In this document: positions 34,024 to 44,760 of the stretch, in pieces | Layout: every line of letters starts with the position of its first letter | Position numbering within the stretch: the first letter of the stretch is position 1 | Assembly (NCBI GenBank): GCA_020698575.1 | Contig: CM036242.1 | Location: forward strand, 12,969,624 to 13,033,623 | Length of the DNA: 64,000 nucleotides | DNA from: Bostrychus sinensis | Lineage: Eukaryota; Chordata; Actinopteri; Gobiiformes; Eleotridae | Direction: 5' to 3' | Made by a program: the position numbers and the translations under genes | The notes under the pieces: model-generated | Seen by the model: the letters and a program-made list of their open reading frames with translations, nothing else | The model's database searches: none | Told to the model about the DNA's origin: nothing

Positions 34024-34177
34024 GTCTATATTTCATTGTCACCCCTGCTCTAATCTCCCTACTCTGTTCCTCCTCCAGGTGGTCATTCCGGTAAGCACTA
34101 GCCAGTGAGGAGTGACAGTGAGAGGCCACTTGATCCTAACAGGCAGCTTCACTCCAGTATGCTGTTGGTGTGTTAAG
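34024..34177 (+). ncRNA. Candidate non-coding exon
   Basis: The acceptor is CTTCTTCCTCTTCAG, ending at 34023, with an alternative CCTCCTCCAG ending at 34078. The donor AAG|GTAAGT at 34175-34183 matches the metazoan 5' splice consensus fully. The exon would be 154 or 99 nt. All frames are short (TGA soon after 34100), so it would be untranslated: a 5'-UTR exon of a distant gene or a lncRNA exon. It adjoins a CNE-like block. This is motif evidence only; no transcript support can be seen. Confidence 0.3.
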
Positions 34178-34686
34178 GTAAGTTTGCACACAGATCACAC
34201 TTCAGCTAAAAAGCCACCATTTCCAATGCTTTCTTACCAGATTATCTGCACATATTTTCACATGCATCACTGGATGCATTGAATGATAGCTTTTACATTT
34301 ATGTGTATTTTCAACATGCAATCCCAAATTTCTCTTTTATTGGTCAGTTTAAATGGACAGGAGGTAAGTTGGGACATAAAGTTATTTCTTTCAACAGAAT
34401 AGATTCCTGACATTGATCTGTAAACTGATCCAAACCATGGTTACTTCGGAGAATTACCAATGTTTGATTCAGCTTATAGAGAGGAAGATATTAAGTTAGT
34501 AGATATATTCTAGAGATTCTTTTAGTTAATTCAAAACACAATTGGTTGCAATCCAAACAGTAATAGAGCTTATAATGACAGTAATAAAGCTTATAATGTA
34601 ATAGTACAAATGTATTTTCACTATCAAGGACCACACCACAGCAAGAGAGTAGTTTTTAATGAATATAGTAGTGGATAAGATAAAGG
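34178..34686. other. AT-rich intergenic
   Basis: Nothing recognised. Confidence 0.5.
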
Positions 34687-34880
34687 GCTGATGAGGGATG
34701 CTGGATGCGGGATGCAGGATGCGGATTAGAGATGAGGAATAAAGGATGCAGAATGACTATAACAGAGTGAGTGATGAGGGATGCAGGGAGAGGGATGATG
34801 GATGTGGGATGCAGAATGACCGATGCAGGGATGTAAGGAGAGAGATGTGGAATGCAACGACAGGGATGAGGGTTGCAGGA
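34687..34880. repeat. Degenerate GGATGCA/GGGATG minisatellite
   Basis: About 20 imperfect units of 7-10 bases around GGATGC(A/G)G and GAGGGATG, for example GGATGCGGGATGCAGGATGC at 34703. The units are diverged and unequal in length. The 123-codon minus frame here (SLSLH, PHHS-type repeats) is the repeat read in frame. Confidence 0.8.
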
Positions 34881-36379
34881 GATGGCCTGCTGGATATGAT
34901 GGCTGGGTGAGTTGAGACTCAGTAAGAATAATCAAATAAGAAAGTAAACATGATAGAAGGTATGAAACAGAGACAAGCAACTGGATTTTCAATAGGGAGG
35001 TGTGGTTGAGAAGTTGAGAAGTGCCTGAAGAGCAGTCGTGAAGTGATTGAGGAGCACTGAAGTTGGGATCGCAGTCGAGGTGTGGCCCGGCCACCAAACA
35101 TAAACATCAACTTCAGTAGTTAAAAGTATGATAAAAAGACTTTTTAAAGTCACATAGTGTATAGTGTATGTCCTCTTGCATCCTTCACGTTTCTTTGGCA
35201 GTTTTATTTTTGTGAGGGATTTGCGAACATACAGTAAAAGTGTAGGAGATGTGTGTTGAGTGTTAAGCCATATTGGATTTAACTTTTATTTTGTGATAAA
35301 CATAAAACAGAGGCTATGCCATGAGTCACTTGGAAACACTGCATATCATGTCTTTAAGTTACAAATACAAATCACAGTATACTGAACATGATTATTGCTG
35401 GCCACGTTTACAATAAAACTTATGGGAGCAAACTTAGCTTCTTTTGGCGGAGGGACATGAATATGCAGGACATGATCTGCAGTGTTCACTCTGTGGCTCC
35501 AAAATGCCTGCCAGATGCCCAAACCAAAATAAGTATCCTTCTTTTAAGCATTTTATATACACTTTGGGTAGCACTATTAGCGGGTGCCACAACATGACCA
35601 CATTTACAACAACTAACATGGGCAAAACACAACAGCCTCAGATGTGCAGATATCTGGTATAAAAATATATTGATTCTTTCCTTCATGGCCTTAGTGTCCG
35701 TGGATCACTGATTGGTGGTAACTTTACATAGCCACATCTGATTTGCAGAACCGTCATGCTTTTGCTTCTTTTACAGTAAGGATAAAACGCCACATACACA
35801 CCAGCGGGCGCACACGGCGACGCACACACTCCAACTGTTCGTCATTCACTCACCATTTAGTCTTATCCCCAAAGGCACTCTCTTAAACCAAAACACACAC
35901 ACCAACACACACACATACAGTCACTCAGCTACAGTACACTGCTGCTATGTGCGCAGACAGAACTTGTAACAATCTGGATTGTGATAATCTATGATAATCA
36001 TCCACCACATGCCACCTAAAAACACACATGGGTGGCATTCAACACCCACTCTGGCACGTTGCTTCAGTGCATCTCGCCTCCCTCTGCCGCTCTCCCCAAT
36101 GTCACTACCTCCAGCGTCAATGTCACCACTCGCCTCCTTATTTCTCTTTTATGTATGAGGGGCTTGTGCACATCATCGCCCAGAGAAAAAAAAAAAAAAA
36201 GGAAGAAATTCTTGAACAATTTATGTTTGGCATTAGAGTAATTGAATCCCACTCGTATATCAAAGTAAGAAAAGTTGCGAGGTGGCGGTGATATAAATGC
36301 GAGGTACAGATCCATGAAAACGTGCATGCATCTCTCCCCTTATTCCTTGTCTTCCGAACAATGTCTGCCATCTTTTTTT
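34881..36379. other. Intergenic; CA patches; A15 run
   Basis: CA-rich patches at 35793-35830 and 35890-35920. Poly-A at 36186-36200. 36205-36260 is AT-rich and CNE-like. Frames of 60-87 codons at 35388-35686 and 36028-36371 overlap each other on both strands and have no domain. No gene is called. Confidence 0.45.
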
Positions 36380-36560
36380 ATTCTCTCGCTCTCTCCCCTC
36401 CTTTAGCTAGATGGATGATAAATTCCCAGCCGGAGAGCCAGCAACAGCTGTTGGCAGACAGGCCTGATATGAGAATAGCAGCATAGGATGAGCAGGCATT
36501 AAAAATTAATATGCTATTTAGCCTAGGTGTATTTTAGGTATTTGACATTTTCATGTCCGG
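36380..36560. promoter_or_regulatory. CNE-like island
   Basis: Repeat-free block with AGATGGATGATAAATTCCCA, GCAACAGCTGTTGGC (E-box CAGCTG inside a palindrome) and AAAAATTAATATGCTATTTA (homeodomain/POU-like). It looks like a compact enhancer core. Alignment is needed to confirm it. Confidence 0.45.
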
Positions 36561-37198
36561 GACAGACTAAATTTATTCATAGTACAGAAAAAAATAAAAA
36601 ATAAAAAAATAATACTGGGGGAATGGGTGTAGGGAGGGGGTGGGCGGGCGAGGCAGAAATGGAGAATGCAGGGAGCTCTAAGTGAAGGCCATTCTGGTTT
36701 TATGGTCACCCGACTTCACCTTTCCTCCCACAGTGATGAGCACATGCAGGGGCTGGACCACACCTTATATGTCTGCCTCACAGCTGTGTGTGAGGAGGTT
36801 CAGCTCACCATTCATCTGCTCATGCTATTGTGCTTTATAGGTGTGACACTACTGTACAGTCAGTGTTGAGCAGATGTTGATAGGATAGCCAGGGGCATTG
36901 CTCAAATTTGGCTAAACATGTCTGCCTTGATAAAACAGATTTGATCTACATACGGCTGCTTTAATAGTTTTGTGTGAAAGATCCAGAGGCGGAATGAAAA
37001 CAGGGCCAACAAAGTGGCTTCATAGTTTTATGGTTGTAAATTCCTTTGCAGTGAAAAGGGTACAAGGTCACAAGACCTGTTGAATACAAGTTTAATAAAT
37101 GGCAGTAAACAACTATAAGATAGTGAATGAATAAAATATTTTCCACTTTTTTGCTTCTGATAAAAACTAATATTTACAAAATGTGCCTAATAGAGATT
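36561..37198. other. Intergenic, A-rich then unique
   Basis: A-rich run at 36586-36612. G-rich run at 36615-36655. No gene. Confidence 0.5.
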
Positions 37199-37250
37199 GT
37201 GTCAGAACAACAAGTTCTAAATTTATCCATAGAACAGCAAGTTCTGACAC
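37199..37250. promoter_or_regulatory. Paired GRE-like palindromes
   Basis: AGAACAACAAGTTCT (37204-37218) and AGAACAGCAAGTTCT (37231-37245) differ at one base. Each fits the steroid-receptor element AGAACAnnnTGTTCT with one mismatch. They lie 27 bases apart inside a larger inverted repeat: GTGTCAGAAC at 37199-37208 and GTTCTGACAC at 37241-37250. Binding of a glucocorticoid, androgen or progesterone receptor is inferred from the motif; it could also be a chance palindrome or transposon relic. Confidence 0.45.
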
Positions 37251-38845
37251 CGTAAAAGTTTTACTATCTTTCAGTCTGTTGAGTGTCTTTTGACACTGAT
37301 ATAAATTTGTAGGTGTTATGTGATTCCTGGTTATTGCATTTTAGGGTTGTATAGTCCTTCTGTCAAGTACACAAAAGAAACAGTCAAAGACGCTGCTAAA
37401 TGCCATTCACAGACATGCGAGAAGTATTTTACAGTTTGAGAACTGAAGCGATTTGTTTCAGTTACCTCCACTTATCAACATTTGAATTTGAATCCTAAAA
37501 TGTATGACTAACAAAATAACTGAGCCGTGTGTTGCTCAGCAACCAAAAAGAAAGTGTACACTTGGAGTAGCGTTTTCCACCATTCTCATTTATCCAGATT
37601 AGCAACCTAAATGCCAGCTGTCATTACACATACAATACTCAGCAATGCAAACTTTACATTCTGTTCCATTTTCAACAATATTAGCTCAGATTCCTTTGCA
37701 GAACACACTGAGATAAGCTAGATATTGGCAAGAGATTGTATTCATGGTTGTATACAGCAAAGACTCAAAGCCAAGGCCTTAGATTAAGAGCATGTAACAC
37801 TCCACTGCAAATATGTGACCCTTAGAGGTCTATTCTGTAAAAGACCACACTGGAGCATGCCAGACCAGATAGGTGTTTGCAATGCAATTAATGGCTAAGA
37901 ACATCTCTGCATCCTCTCAGTTCTTGCCATCTTAGACATGAGCCAGACCTGGACGCATTTGTATTGTAATAAAAGGAGTTGTGTTCATAGTTTTTATAGA
38001 ACACAACTTCAGTAAAATATGTAGATCCCGATTTTGGTTAGTATTCCCCAGCTGGAGTCCAGAAGGCAACACGTGTCAAGAATAGTGGGATTCTGATTGG
38101 GACTTGTTTTACAATGACAGACATTATCCATTATAGGCTTGTGTAGTTGTCCCCAAACCAAATGACCGTCTCAATAAAAGTATAAATAAAAATGATAGGA
38201 GGGCATTGTTTGGGCCACCCTGACTCTGAGGCCTGTGACCAACTTACCTGCTTGACTTTATGGTATATTCACAAGGAAATAGCGGAAGTCTCTTCATAGA
38301 AGGCAGAAAATTACCACCAACATATTAAATCTGTCAAGTCATATTTCTAAAAATATCTATTTTACATATCTTTATCAATTGCCAGGTGTTTTATACAAAT
38401 GAGCACCTTAGAGCCTGTGGTATATTGGATCCTTCTTACAAAGTGAAGATATTTAAACACATCGATTCAAATGTAAAGTGCATGCACCTGCTCTTACTTA
38501 AGTCAAAGACATCAGTCTGACATCACATCTCCACCATTCATTATTTGCAATTGTACAAGACATTGCATCTTGTGTAGCAATCCTCATTTTTATTTCTAGT
38601 TCCAAATAGATTGGGGTACTGCGTAAAATGTATATAAAACTCATGAAACCATATTTTATTCACAATAAAACAAACAACATCAGGTGTTGAAACTGAAGTT
38701 TCACCATTTTATGAAAAATTTTAGTTAATTTTCATGGTAGCAACACATCTCAAACAAATTTGGGACAAGGGCAGCAAAAGGATGGAAAAGTAACTGGTAC
38801 TAATAACAAACAGCTACAGGAGCATTTTTGTAACTTATTAGGTTT
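37251..38845. other. AT-rich intergenic, nothing recognised
   Basis: I find no repeat family, microsatellite, coding frame or CNE-like island that I can defend in this 1.6 kb. Confidence 0.5.
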
Positions 38846-39520
38846 ATTGACATATTTTAATCAACGGCTTGAAATAAAAAGAACATTTTAGAAAGCAGAG
38901 TCCATATTGTTGGTATTGGATGTATTTGATGCTCCTGAGCTTCAGGTCTTTAAGCAGCACTGCATTAAAAACATTAGTCTTTACTGGAAATGACTGCATG
39001 GGCTTAGGAATATTTACAGAAGTCACTGCGTTGCATTGGAAACTGTGTTCCTGAACCCAACAAGTGATTTCCTGAACAGAATCTCAGATGGAGGGCAGAG
39101 GCCTATATAAATATATTGGTGAGGTACTATTTTTGAAAGCAATATCCAAAATGAAACTCCGCAAATATTGAACCTGATGATTTTTGTTAGCAACTGGGCC
39201 CACAACCTGACCATAATAATCTTGAGGCTTAATGGCAAGTCTACTGACAATCCCGCCTGTGTATTTGAAAAATATCGCCACGTTTTGACCCTTTAGTGAA
39301 GGAATAACTTCACTTTAGGCCATTGTGCTGACAGATATGACTTTGCACTTTGTGCCAGTTTATGTTTCATGTGGATAGACCCAGTCCTTGCAGAGATATT
39401 AGCCATAAACCAGGCCAAGACATTTGCATTTTGACTCTTTAGCTGCAGATTCGACCATAGAATTTTGGTCTGCCCTTCGTCTCAGTTTTAAACAATAGGC
39501 TCTTTAATATCATATGAAAT
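38846..39520 (-). pseudogene. Frame-broken coding relic, probably transposon-derived
   Basis: Two minus-strand frames, 39281-39084 and 39026-38844, are in the same reading frame and are separated by stop codons. The first contains KYTGGIVSRL and YYGQVVGPV. The sequence upstream on the minus strand (39520-39290) carries coding-like stretches in other frames (SARTGSIHMKHKLAQSAKS, SYLSAQWPKVKLF). The relic therefore needs at least two frameshifts and one stop to be read through. The family is not recognised; the fragment style (short aromatic/valine-rich fold, then a tryptophan-containing segment) recalls transposon-encoded proteins in fish. No host gene is claimed. Confidence 0.3.
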
Positions 39521-40239
39521 TACGCAAACGCAACATATTCAATCTAAAGCTGCTTGAAGGCCTGAAGATCACAAGCACCCCACCCATTACTGATAATATT
39601 GTTCTCTATGATCCATTGTAAATAAAAAAAAAGTTTTAAGGGATTTGCGTACAGTTGAGTTCAGTTTTTATTTACATTTTACACAATATGGCAACTTGTG
39701 TTTGTATGTCTTCTGCTCACTAACTGCCTGTCTTCACTCCCTCCACTATATCTCTATTGCTTGTCGGCAGCTCCTTGGCGTCGCCGTACAGCGGTGCACT
39801 GTATATACACCTCCTGTTATTACCTTGGGGAACGTTTAGCAGCTCTGTGTTTAACACCATAACCTCGACTACAGCAGCGGCAGCCAGGCACAGGAAAAAC
39901 CTGGGAGGTGGAAACCAGAGACGACTCGTGTTCGGCGAGTGTTCCACTGATCCCCACGATAAAGACGACAAGAGACGCAGAGAGGGAAAAAAGACTGTGT
40001 ATATGTGTGTATTTGTGTGTGTGACAAGACTGCTTTATTGTAACCCAGTGGATGATGAGTGTTTCTTAAGGGATGGATAATTCTAAGTGATATCTCACTA
40101 CAAAGTAAACAGAAATCAAAGCCCTTCAAAGTAAGAGGCGGTGGCACTATATGAAAGTAACTATCTTAACAACCTCCTTCATTTGTGTGCTTTCTTCCGT
40201 CTTTGCTTCCCATTGATTTCATGTAACTGAGGTTAAGTG
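39521..40239. promoter_or_regulatory. Intergenic with GC-richer block
   Basis: 39700-39990 is GC-richer, repeat-free, with several CpGs and three overlapping short frames, none with a domain. It could be a CNE or promoter-like block. The rest is unremarkable. Confidence 0.3.
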
Positions 40240-40440
40240 AAACTATGCGAGAGGCAATGGATCCACTTGACTCGGTGTCTCAGAGGCTGGCGGCGAAATC
40301 AAACCCTCAGTGAAAGTTGCATTTGTCTATTTCTATTATTCTGATTGGAGTGATCACATTGTGTTTGACATTAGCTGGCTAATTAAAAGTTAAGTAAGAC
40401 TTTAGCTGTTTGCCGATTGCGTGCCGCTGTGGTTTCATCA
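40240..40440. promoter_or_regulatory. CNE-like island
   Basis: Repeat-free, with CTAATTAAAAGTTAAG (homeodomain-like), TGATTGGAGTGATCACATTG and GCCGATTGCGTGCCGC. No coding frame. A good enhancer candidate by appearance. Confidence 0.45.
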
Positions 40441-41159
40441 CTATGGCCAATGTGCCTTTGAATCTGCATCCTCTCGGGCTGATTACTGTCGCTCCCTATC
40501 AGTCACATATCCCCACCGTCCCCTTTAGTAGCATATTGTACACATCAAGTACCCCCCACACCCCTACCCTTTTTCCTGACAGGGGAGCTGTGGGCGTTGA
40601 TGTCTGTCTCATAGGACTTTTAGGGGAGGCAACTTGACAGATAGCAGGGCTACCAAAGGAGTCAAATCCGAGTCGTGTCCATGTTAATCAACTACTGTTC
40701 TAAAAGCCAGCATAGAACAAAGTGACTGGTAGGTGATTATTTAAAGTGAAAAATGTTACAGGAGAGTTTGGGCAATTGAGATCCACAGACATATCCGCTG
40801 AGAGGGTTCTCTCCCCGTCCCGTCATGCTCCCAGGATATCAGCTTGTAATTGATATATGGGCTTGGCTGTCACTCCCCGGTTGTCTCATACATGTGTGTC
40901 GACATATCTACATTTCACCCTTCTAACTCTGTGGGCCTGACCTGCCACTTCGCCAAGACGCATTAGACAAAGATTGATGAGCTGAAGGGGGGGAAAAAAT
41001 TAAGGTGCATCATTCCACAATTCTACAAAAGGCCCTAATGCGTTATCAAAGTAACTTCCAGCATATTAACGATAAGAAGGCCCAGCCCCCCTCACATCCC
41101 CTCTCCACACCCCTCCCTCTCCTCCTTTGTGGCATTGCTCGCTCGCCCCGGCAAGCTTC
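40441..41159. promoter_or_regulatory. Intergenic with CNE-like parts
   Basis: 40780-40870 (GCTTGTAATTGATATATGGG) is CNE-like. 41090-41130 is C/T-rich. No gene. Confidence 0.35.
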
Positions 41160-41480
41160 CTGAATTAAACCGCGGGCTTCCTGTTCTTTTATATGCACGG
41201 CCACATCTGGGGCGCCCGCTCGCTGGGCCCCGCCGCTTAATAACAATCACCTTCCCTTTCACTCGGCCCTGATTGTTTCTAATTCGGCCTGACAGATAGT
41301 AGCTGACAAGCCGCCCGCGCCTCCCTCCCTCCGTGACCCGGGCTCACTCAGCACACTTATAAGGCCTGTCATTTTTAATATTTGATTTTCACTTTGTAAA
41401 AAGTTATGTGTTTTAGAGCTGCCACAGCCGCCGACCCCCCCTTTTTTCCTCCTCAATCGTATGATGAAATCAGTATTTAA
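41160..41480. promoter_or_regulatory. CNE-like GC-rich island
   Basis: CpG-containing repeat-free block (GAATTAAACCGCGGGC, GGCGCCCGCTCGC, GCCGCTTAATAACAATCACC, TTTAATATTTGATTTTCAC). SOX-like AACAAT and homeodomain-like TTAATA words sit next to GC-rich pieces. One of the stronger CNE candidates here. Confidence 0.45.
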
Positions 41481-41559
41481 CTGAACCCACGGCGAATGGC
41501 CATCTATCCCTCCCTCCTTGGCCTTTCCGCTGCATCCCTCGCCATATCTCTATTCTCCA

Positions 41560-41648
41560 TTAATTGTCTTTCTTTCTCTCTCTCTGCCTTCATCATTTAC
41601 CTCTCTGTTCTTTCTGTCTCTTTCGCTCAATTTCTTCTTCTCTCTTAG
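41560..41648 (+). promoter_or_regulatory. Long pyrimidine tract with 3' splice-like end
   Basis: About 85 bases, nearly all C/T, ending TTCTTCTCTCTTAG at 41648. It has the form of a strong splice acceptor for the candidate exon that follows, but could equally be a CT-rich simple repeat. Confidence 0.4.
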
Positions 41649-41764
41649 TTTATGAAGACAACTGGGAGAACATATCGACAGACTTGTGTGTTAGCCTAGC
41701 GACACACCAGAGGATTTTTTTGCCTGATTCTGGATCTGACTTTGATCAGAGGGATGTGGCCTGA
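41649..41764 (+). CDS. Candidate 3'-terminal coding exon (speculative)
   Basis: After the pyrimidine tract and TTAG, an open frame runs 38 codons to TGA at 41762-41764. It begins YEDNWENISTDLC and ends SGSDFDQRDVA. The first two bases would complete a split codon. The peptide is acidic, with low-complexity avoidance, and resembles no family I know. Support is only the acceptor and open frame; the length is short enough to be chance. No poly-A signal is obvious close by. Confidence 0.2.
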
Positions 41765-43419
41765 CTTAAGCTTGTAACAGTGATTATTTGTCCAAATAAT
41801 CCTCAAACGTCTTGTGTCAGTGCAATATTTTAATACTCCAGATCGGGACAGAGTCATGTGTCGGTACAATATTTTCATACTTCAGATCAGGATCATTACT
41901 AGATTATTGGGGAAAAGCTGATAGTTTGGGTCAAAGAAACGGAGTCCAAACCTACTCTTCTAAGTGAATGGATGTGGCTGGCCTAGATACGCAAAATACC
42001 TGTTATAGTTAATGTAAGTGAGCAAAACCTTAAATAAAATTATGTATCACTCATCTGTCCTTGGTTCCACAAATACAGTTTTAGTGAGTTTCATGCTCTG
42101 CAGTTCAATCGGCAACTAGCAATCTATTTATTATTATTCTTTTACTTGAAGTGCATTTACATGTATTTTTATGTTGCTCAACACCATAGAAGCACCTTTG
42201 TTTCCACTAAATCAGTGTCTACATTCATACTGTCCCTATGACTGTGGTTTGTCCTCCAATCTGATAACATTTTATAATAGCCACCATGTGCCCCCACTGC
42301 AGACCCACTGCAGACCCACTTGTTCAGGCATATACAGTACAAAGCCACACAAGAACACAGCAGCATGTATTGACACAACGGCGGCGTCCACATCCGTCCG
42401 TCAGACATGCAGCTTACTGGCTTCCAGCGTTATTTGCTTTCTATTGATTCCCATTAAAGGTATATGGAGCCATGTAAAATGCATATCAGGTAGGGTGATC
42501 ATTAAATGAAAGGATGGATTCATTGACAGCTTGACGGATGACATTTTGCTGAGCGATCTATAGAAGCCTTCGATAGAAACACAATTTGGAGCTTAAGACA
42601 AAGACAAAGGGAAAGCATTTAAATGGACAAGGGGAGGACAGCCAGGATGAGTAAATGGAGAAGCATATACAGAGAACACTATGCATGAACAGTGCATTGA
42701 CACATCTGCCATCTTATGAACACGTACGCCATTTTATATACAGTTCATAACTCTGAACAAAGGTCATGTTTGAAGATAGGCCTGCTGATGTCATAAACTA
42801 AATTGGATAATTTATTGGTATTATTACTTTAAAACATACAGGTATAGGTACTTAACTTGTGTATATTGTATATCAGCCCTTTAAAGTAAATATTTTTACC
42901 TTACTTTCTTTGAAAATTAACTTGGGGGTGTCTCATGACTTAGTTTACAGCAAAAAGGCCCAAAGATATATGTTTCAGAAATCTGCCTAGAGTGTCTTCA
43001 CAAGGTAATCTCAAACTCTAAACATGTATTATTTCCTAACACTGGCCAAGTTTTATTCTATGTCTAAACCTGTTCTGTAATGTACCATTTTAGATGGACT
43101 GCATGCAAAAGGGATTTTGAGCAACTTCACAGATTGTGTCACTAGGGCTTGATGTTGGAATGGGTTGGTAACAAGGTTTAGGCCATATACAATCAGTGAC
43201 AAACAACCATTTCCAGGCTTGCTATTCCTGTCCTATTAATATGGCTATACAATCAAAGTGTCACTTCAAGCACATGCTAGGATTCAGGGGTCAAGGAATT
43301 CAGGGAAAATCATTTTGACACTAGCATATTACCAAAAGAAAACATTCAGGACTAATGACCTTCTTGTGAGAGAGCGGCATTTACCACCATTACATAATGA
43401 TTTTCATTGTTATTCATCA
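41765..43419. other. Intergenic, nothing firm
   Basis: A small 12-base tandem (CACTGCAGACC, two and a half units) lies at 42296-42322. No gene, repeat family or strong CNE-like block is recognised. Confidence 0.5.
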
Positions 43420-43490
43420 TAGGTTATACACCGGATGCCCTTCCTGACGTAACCCTTTCCATTTATTCAGGCTTGGGACTGGTGCAAAGT
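43420..43490 (-). mobile_element. LINE 3'-tail fragment, minus strand
   Basis: ACCGGATGCCCTTCCTGACG, then ATTTATTCAGGCTTGGGACT, is the inverse of the tail unit (AGTCCCAAGCCTGGATAAAT ... GGAAGGGCATC). Confidence 0.65.
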
Positions 43491-43899
43491 ATGCTAATGA
43501 CCCCTTTTGTCTGTATTTTTGTTCCAAAATGTTATGCTGTTTTGGCATAAGCGCAAAACAGTGGCAAGCGCCACTGTTTTTACCTTGTTCTAAGGCCTTT
43601 GGTGATTATCCTGAAGACCCTGACAGTTCATGGGCATTTTGATACAAGTTAATAATTTTTCAACGTCCATAAAACCTCATCTAAAATCTCACATTTCAGT
43701 CATATTACTAACTAATTTAACAGATCCAAAAAGCCTGATTCATGTTATTGCATTTGGGCTCCTAAATCTCTCCCAAACACACAACTTCCCTCAGTTTTAT
43801 CATCTGCACTTCCATTTCGGGACACCACCAAGCCCAGGGCACACCCACTGAATGCCATTCTCATCTCTTTCTTTCTGATGACAAAAAACACAACTAATT
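43491..43899. other. Intergenic
   Basis: An imperfect inverted pair, TTGGCATAAGCGCAAAACAG near 43532 and AGTGGCAAGCGCCACTG at 43559-43575 (the latter a palindromic CAGTGGC/GCCACTG stem). No gene. Confidence 0.45.
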
Positions 43900-44474
43900 G
43901 GAGTACCACTGCATGTTTTCACTAAAGGCACAATTTAATTACATTTGAGCTGGGAATGAGTATTTTGGGAATGTCTGTATGTTCATTCAAACAAATGGAG
44001 CGAATGAAAAGCAATATTTGTTTTGCTTTAATTAGTGAATGGGCAGGGTAATTTGTTAAGGAGAAGAAGAAAAAAAAGGGCAAAAATCTCACAGTTTAAC
44101 CCCGAGCTGTTCGGTGGTGGACCGCACACACATATTCCCCCTTCACTAAATGCTCTTTCGTGCTCCATCCTAAACATTAATGAACTTTTGCTCCTGGCTT
44201 TGTTACTCTGGCCTCTCTTGATCCCATTCCGTTTTATTTACCCCATTTTTTTTTTTTTTTTGCCTTGCATTTCCTCATCCCCAGTCTCTGTCCTGTAGTC
44301 CTCGGCTTCATAAATCCTTTATTAATAAATCGGTGAATAATGTAAAGAGTATTGTTTTCTCCAAGGTTGTATTAATAAACATGAATGAATTTATTTGTCT
44401 TCACCAAAGCATGATTAATGCACATTAATGCCTGGATATTGCTCACTCTGCCCTGCATCACCAAACACATATTC
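43900..44474. promoter_or_regulatory. CNE-like islands, T16 run
   Basis: 44280-44450 (TTTATTAATAAATCGGTGAA, GTATTAATAAACATGAATGA, CATGATTAATGCACATTAAT) is dense in homeodomain-like ATTAAT words. Poly-T at 44246-44261. 43900-44130 is also repeat-free. No coding frame supported. Confidence 0.4.
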
Positions 44475-44537
44475 CACCCACCCCCACCCCCCCACCCCAC
44501 CCACCCCCAAAAAAATAAAAAAATAAAAATAAAAAAC
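44475..44537. repeat. CCCAC-rich run and A-rich run
   Basis: CCACCC/CCCCAC sequence at 44475-44508 is followed by A/AAT-rich sequence to 44537. Low complexity; the C-rich strand's partner is G-rich and could form a quadruplex. Confidence 0.85.
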
Positions 44538-44760
44538 AGACCTATCAACATTAAATATTTATGGCATAATATTAATGGTTTTGTAAAGAAAATAACAAGT
44601 TATTAATCCTCTGATTAACAACTGATTAACCTTTTTTATTAAACACGTGATCCGTGCATCATCGACTCAGGATATGTCGACTGACTGCGCGGCAGAATAA
44701 TTATTTTTGTGTCTTTTCTAATTGCAAAAATCGCATGGCTGAACTATATGCGTGTGTATG
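44538..44760. promoter_or_regulatory. CNE-like island
   Basis: ATTAATCCTCTGATTAACAA, CTGATTAACC and CAGAATAATTATTTTTGTGT with CACGTGATCCGTGCATC (E-box CACGTG) give a dense homeodomain-plus-E-box block with no simple repeats. A strong enhancer candidate by appearance. Confidence 0.45.

Noticed and set aside
34726..35097. 123-codon minus-strand frame
   Set aside because: Its C-terminal half is the GGATGCA minisatellite read in frame.
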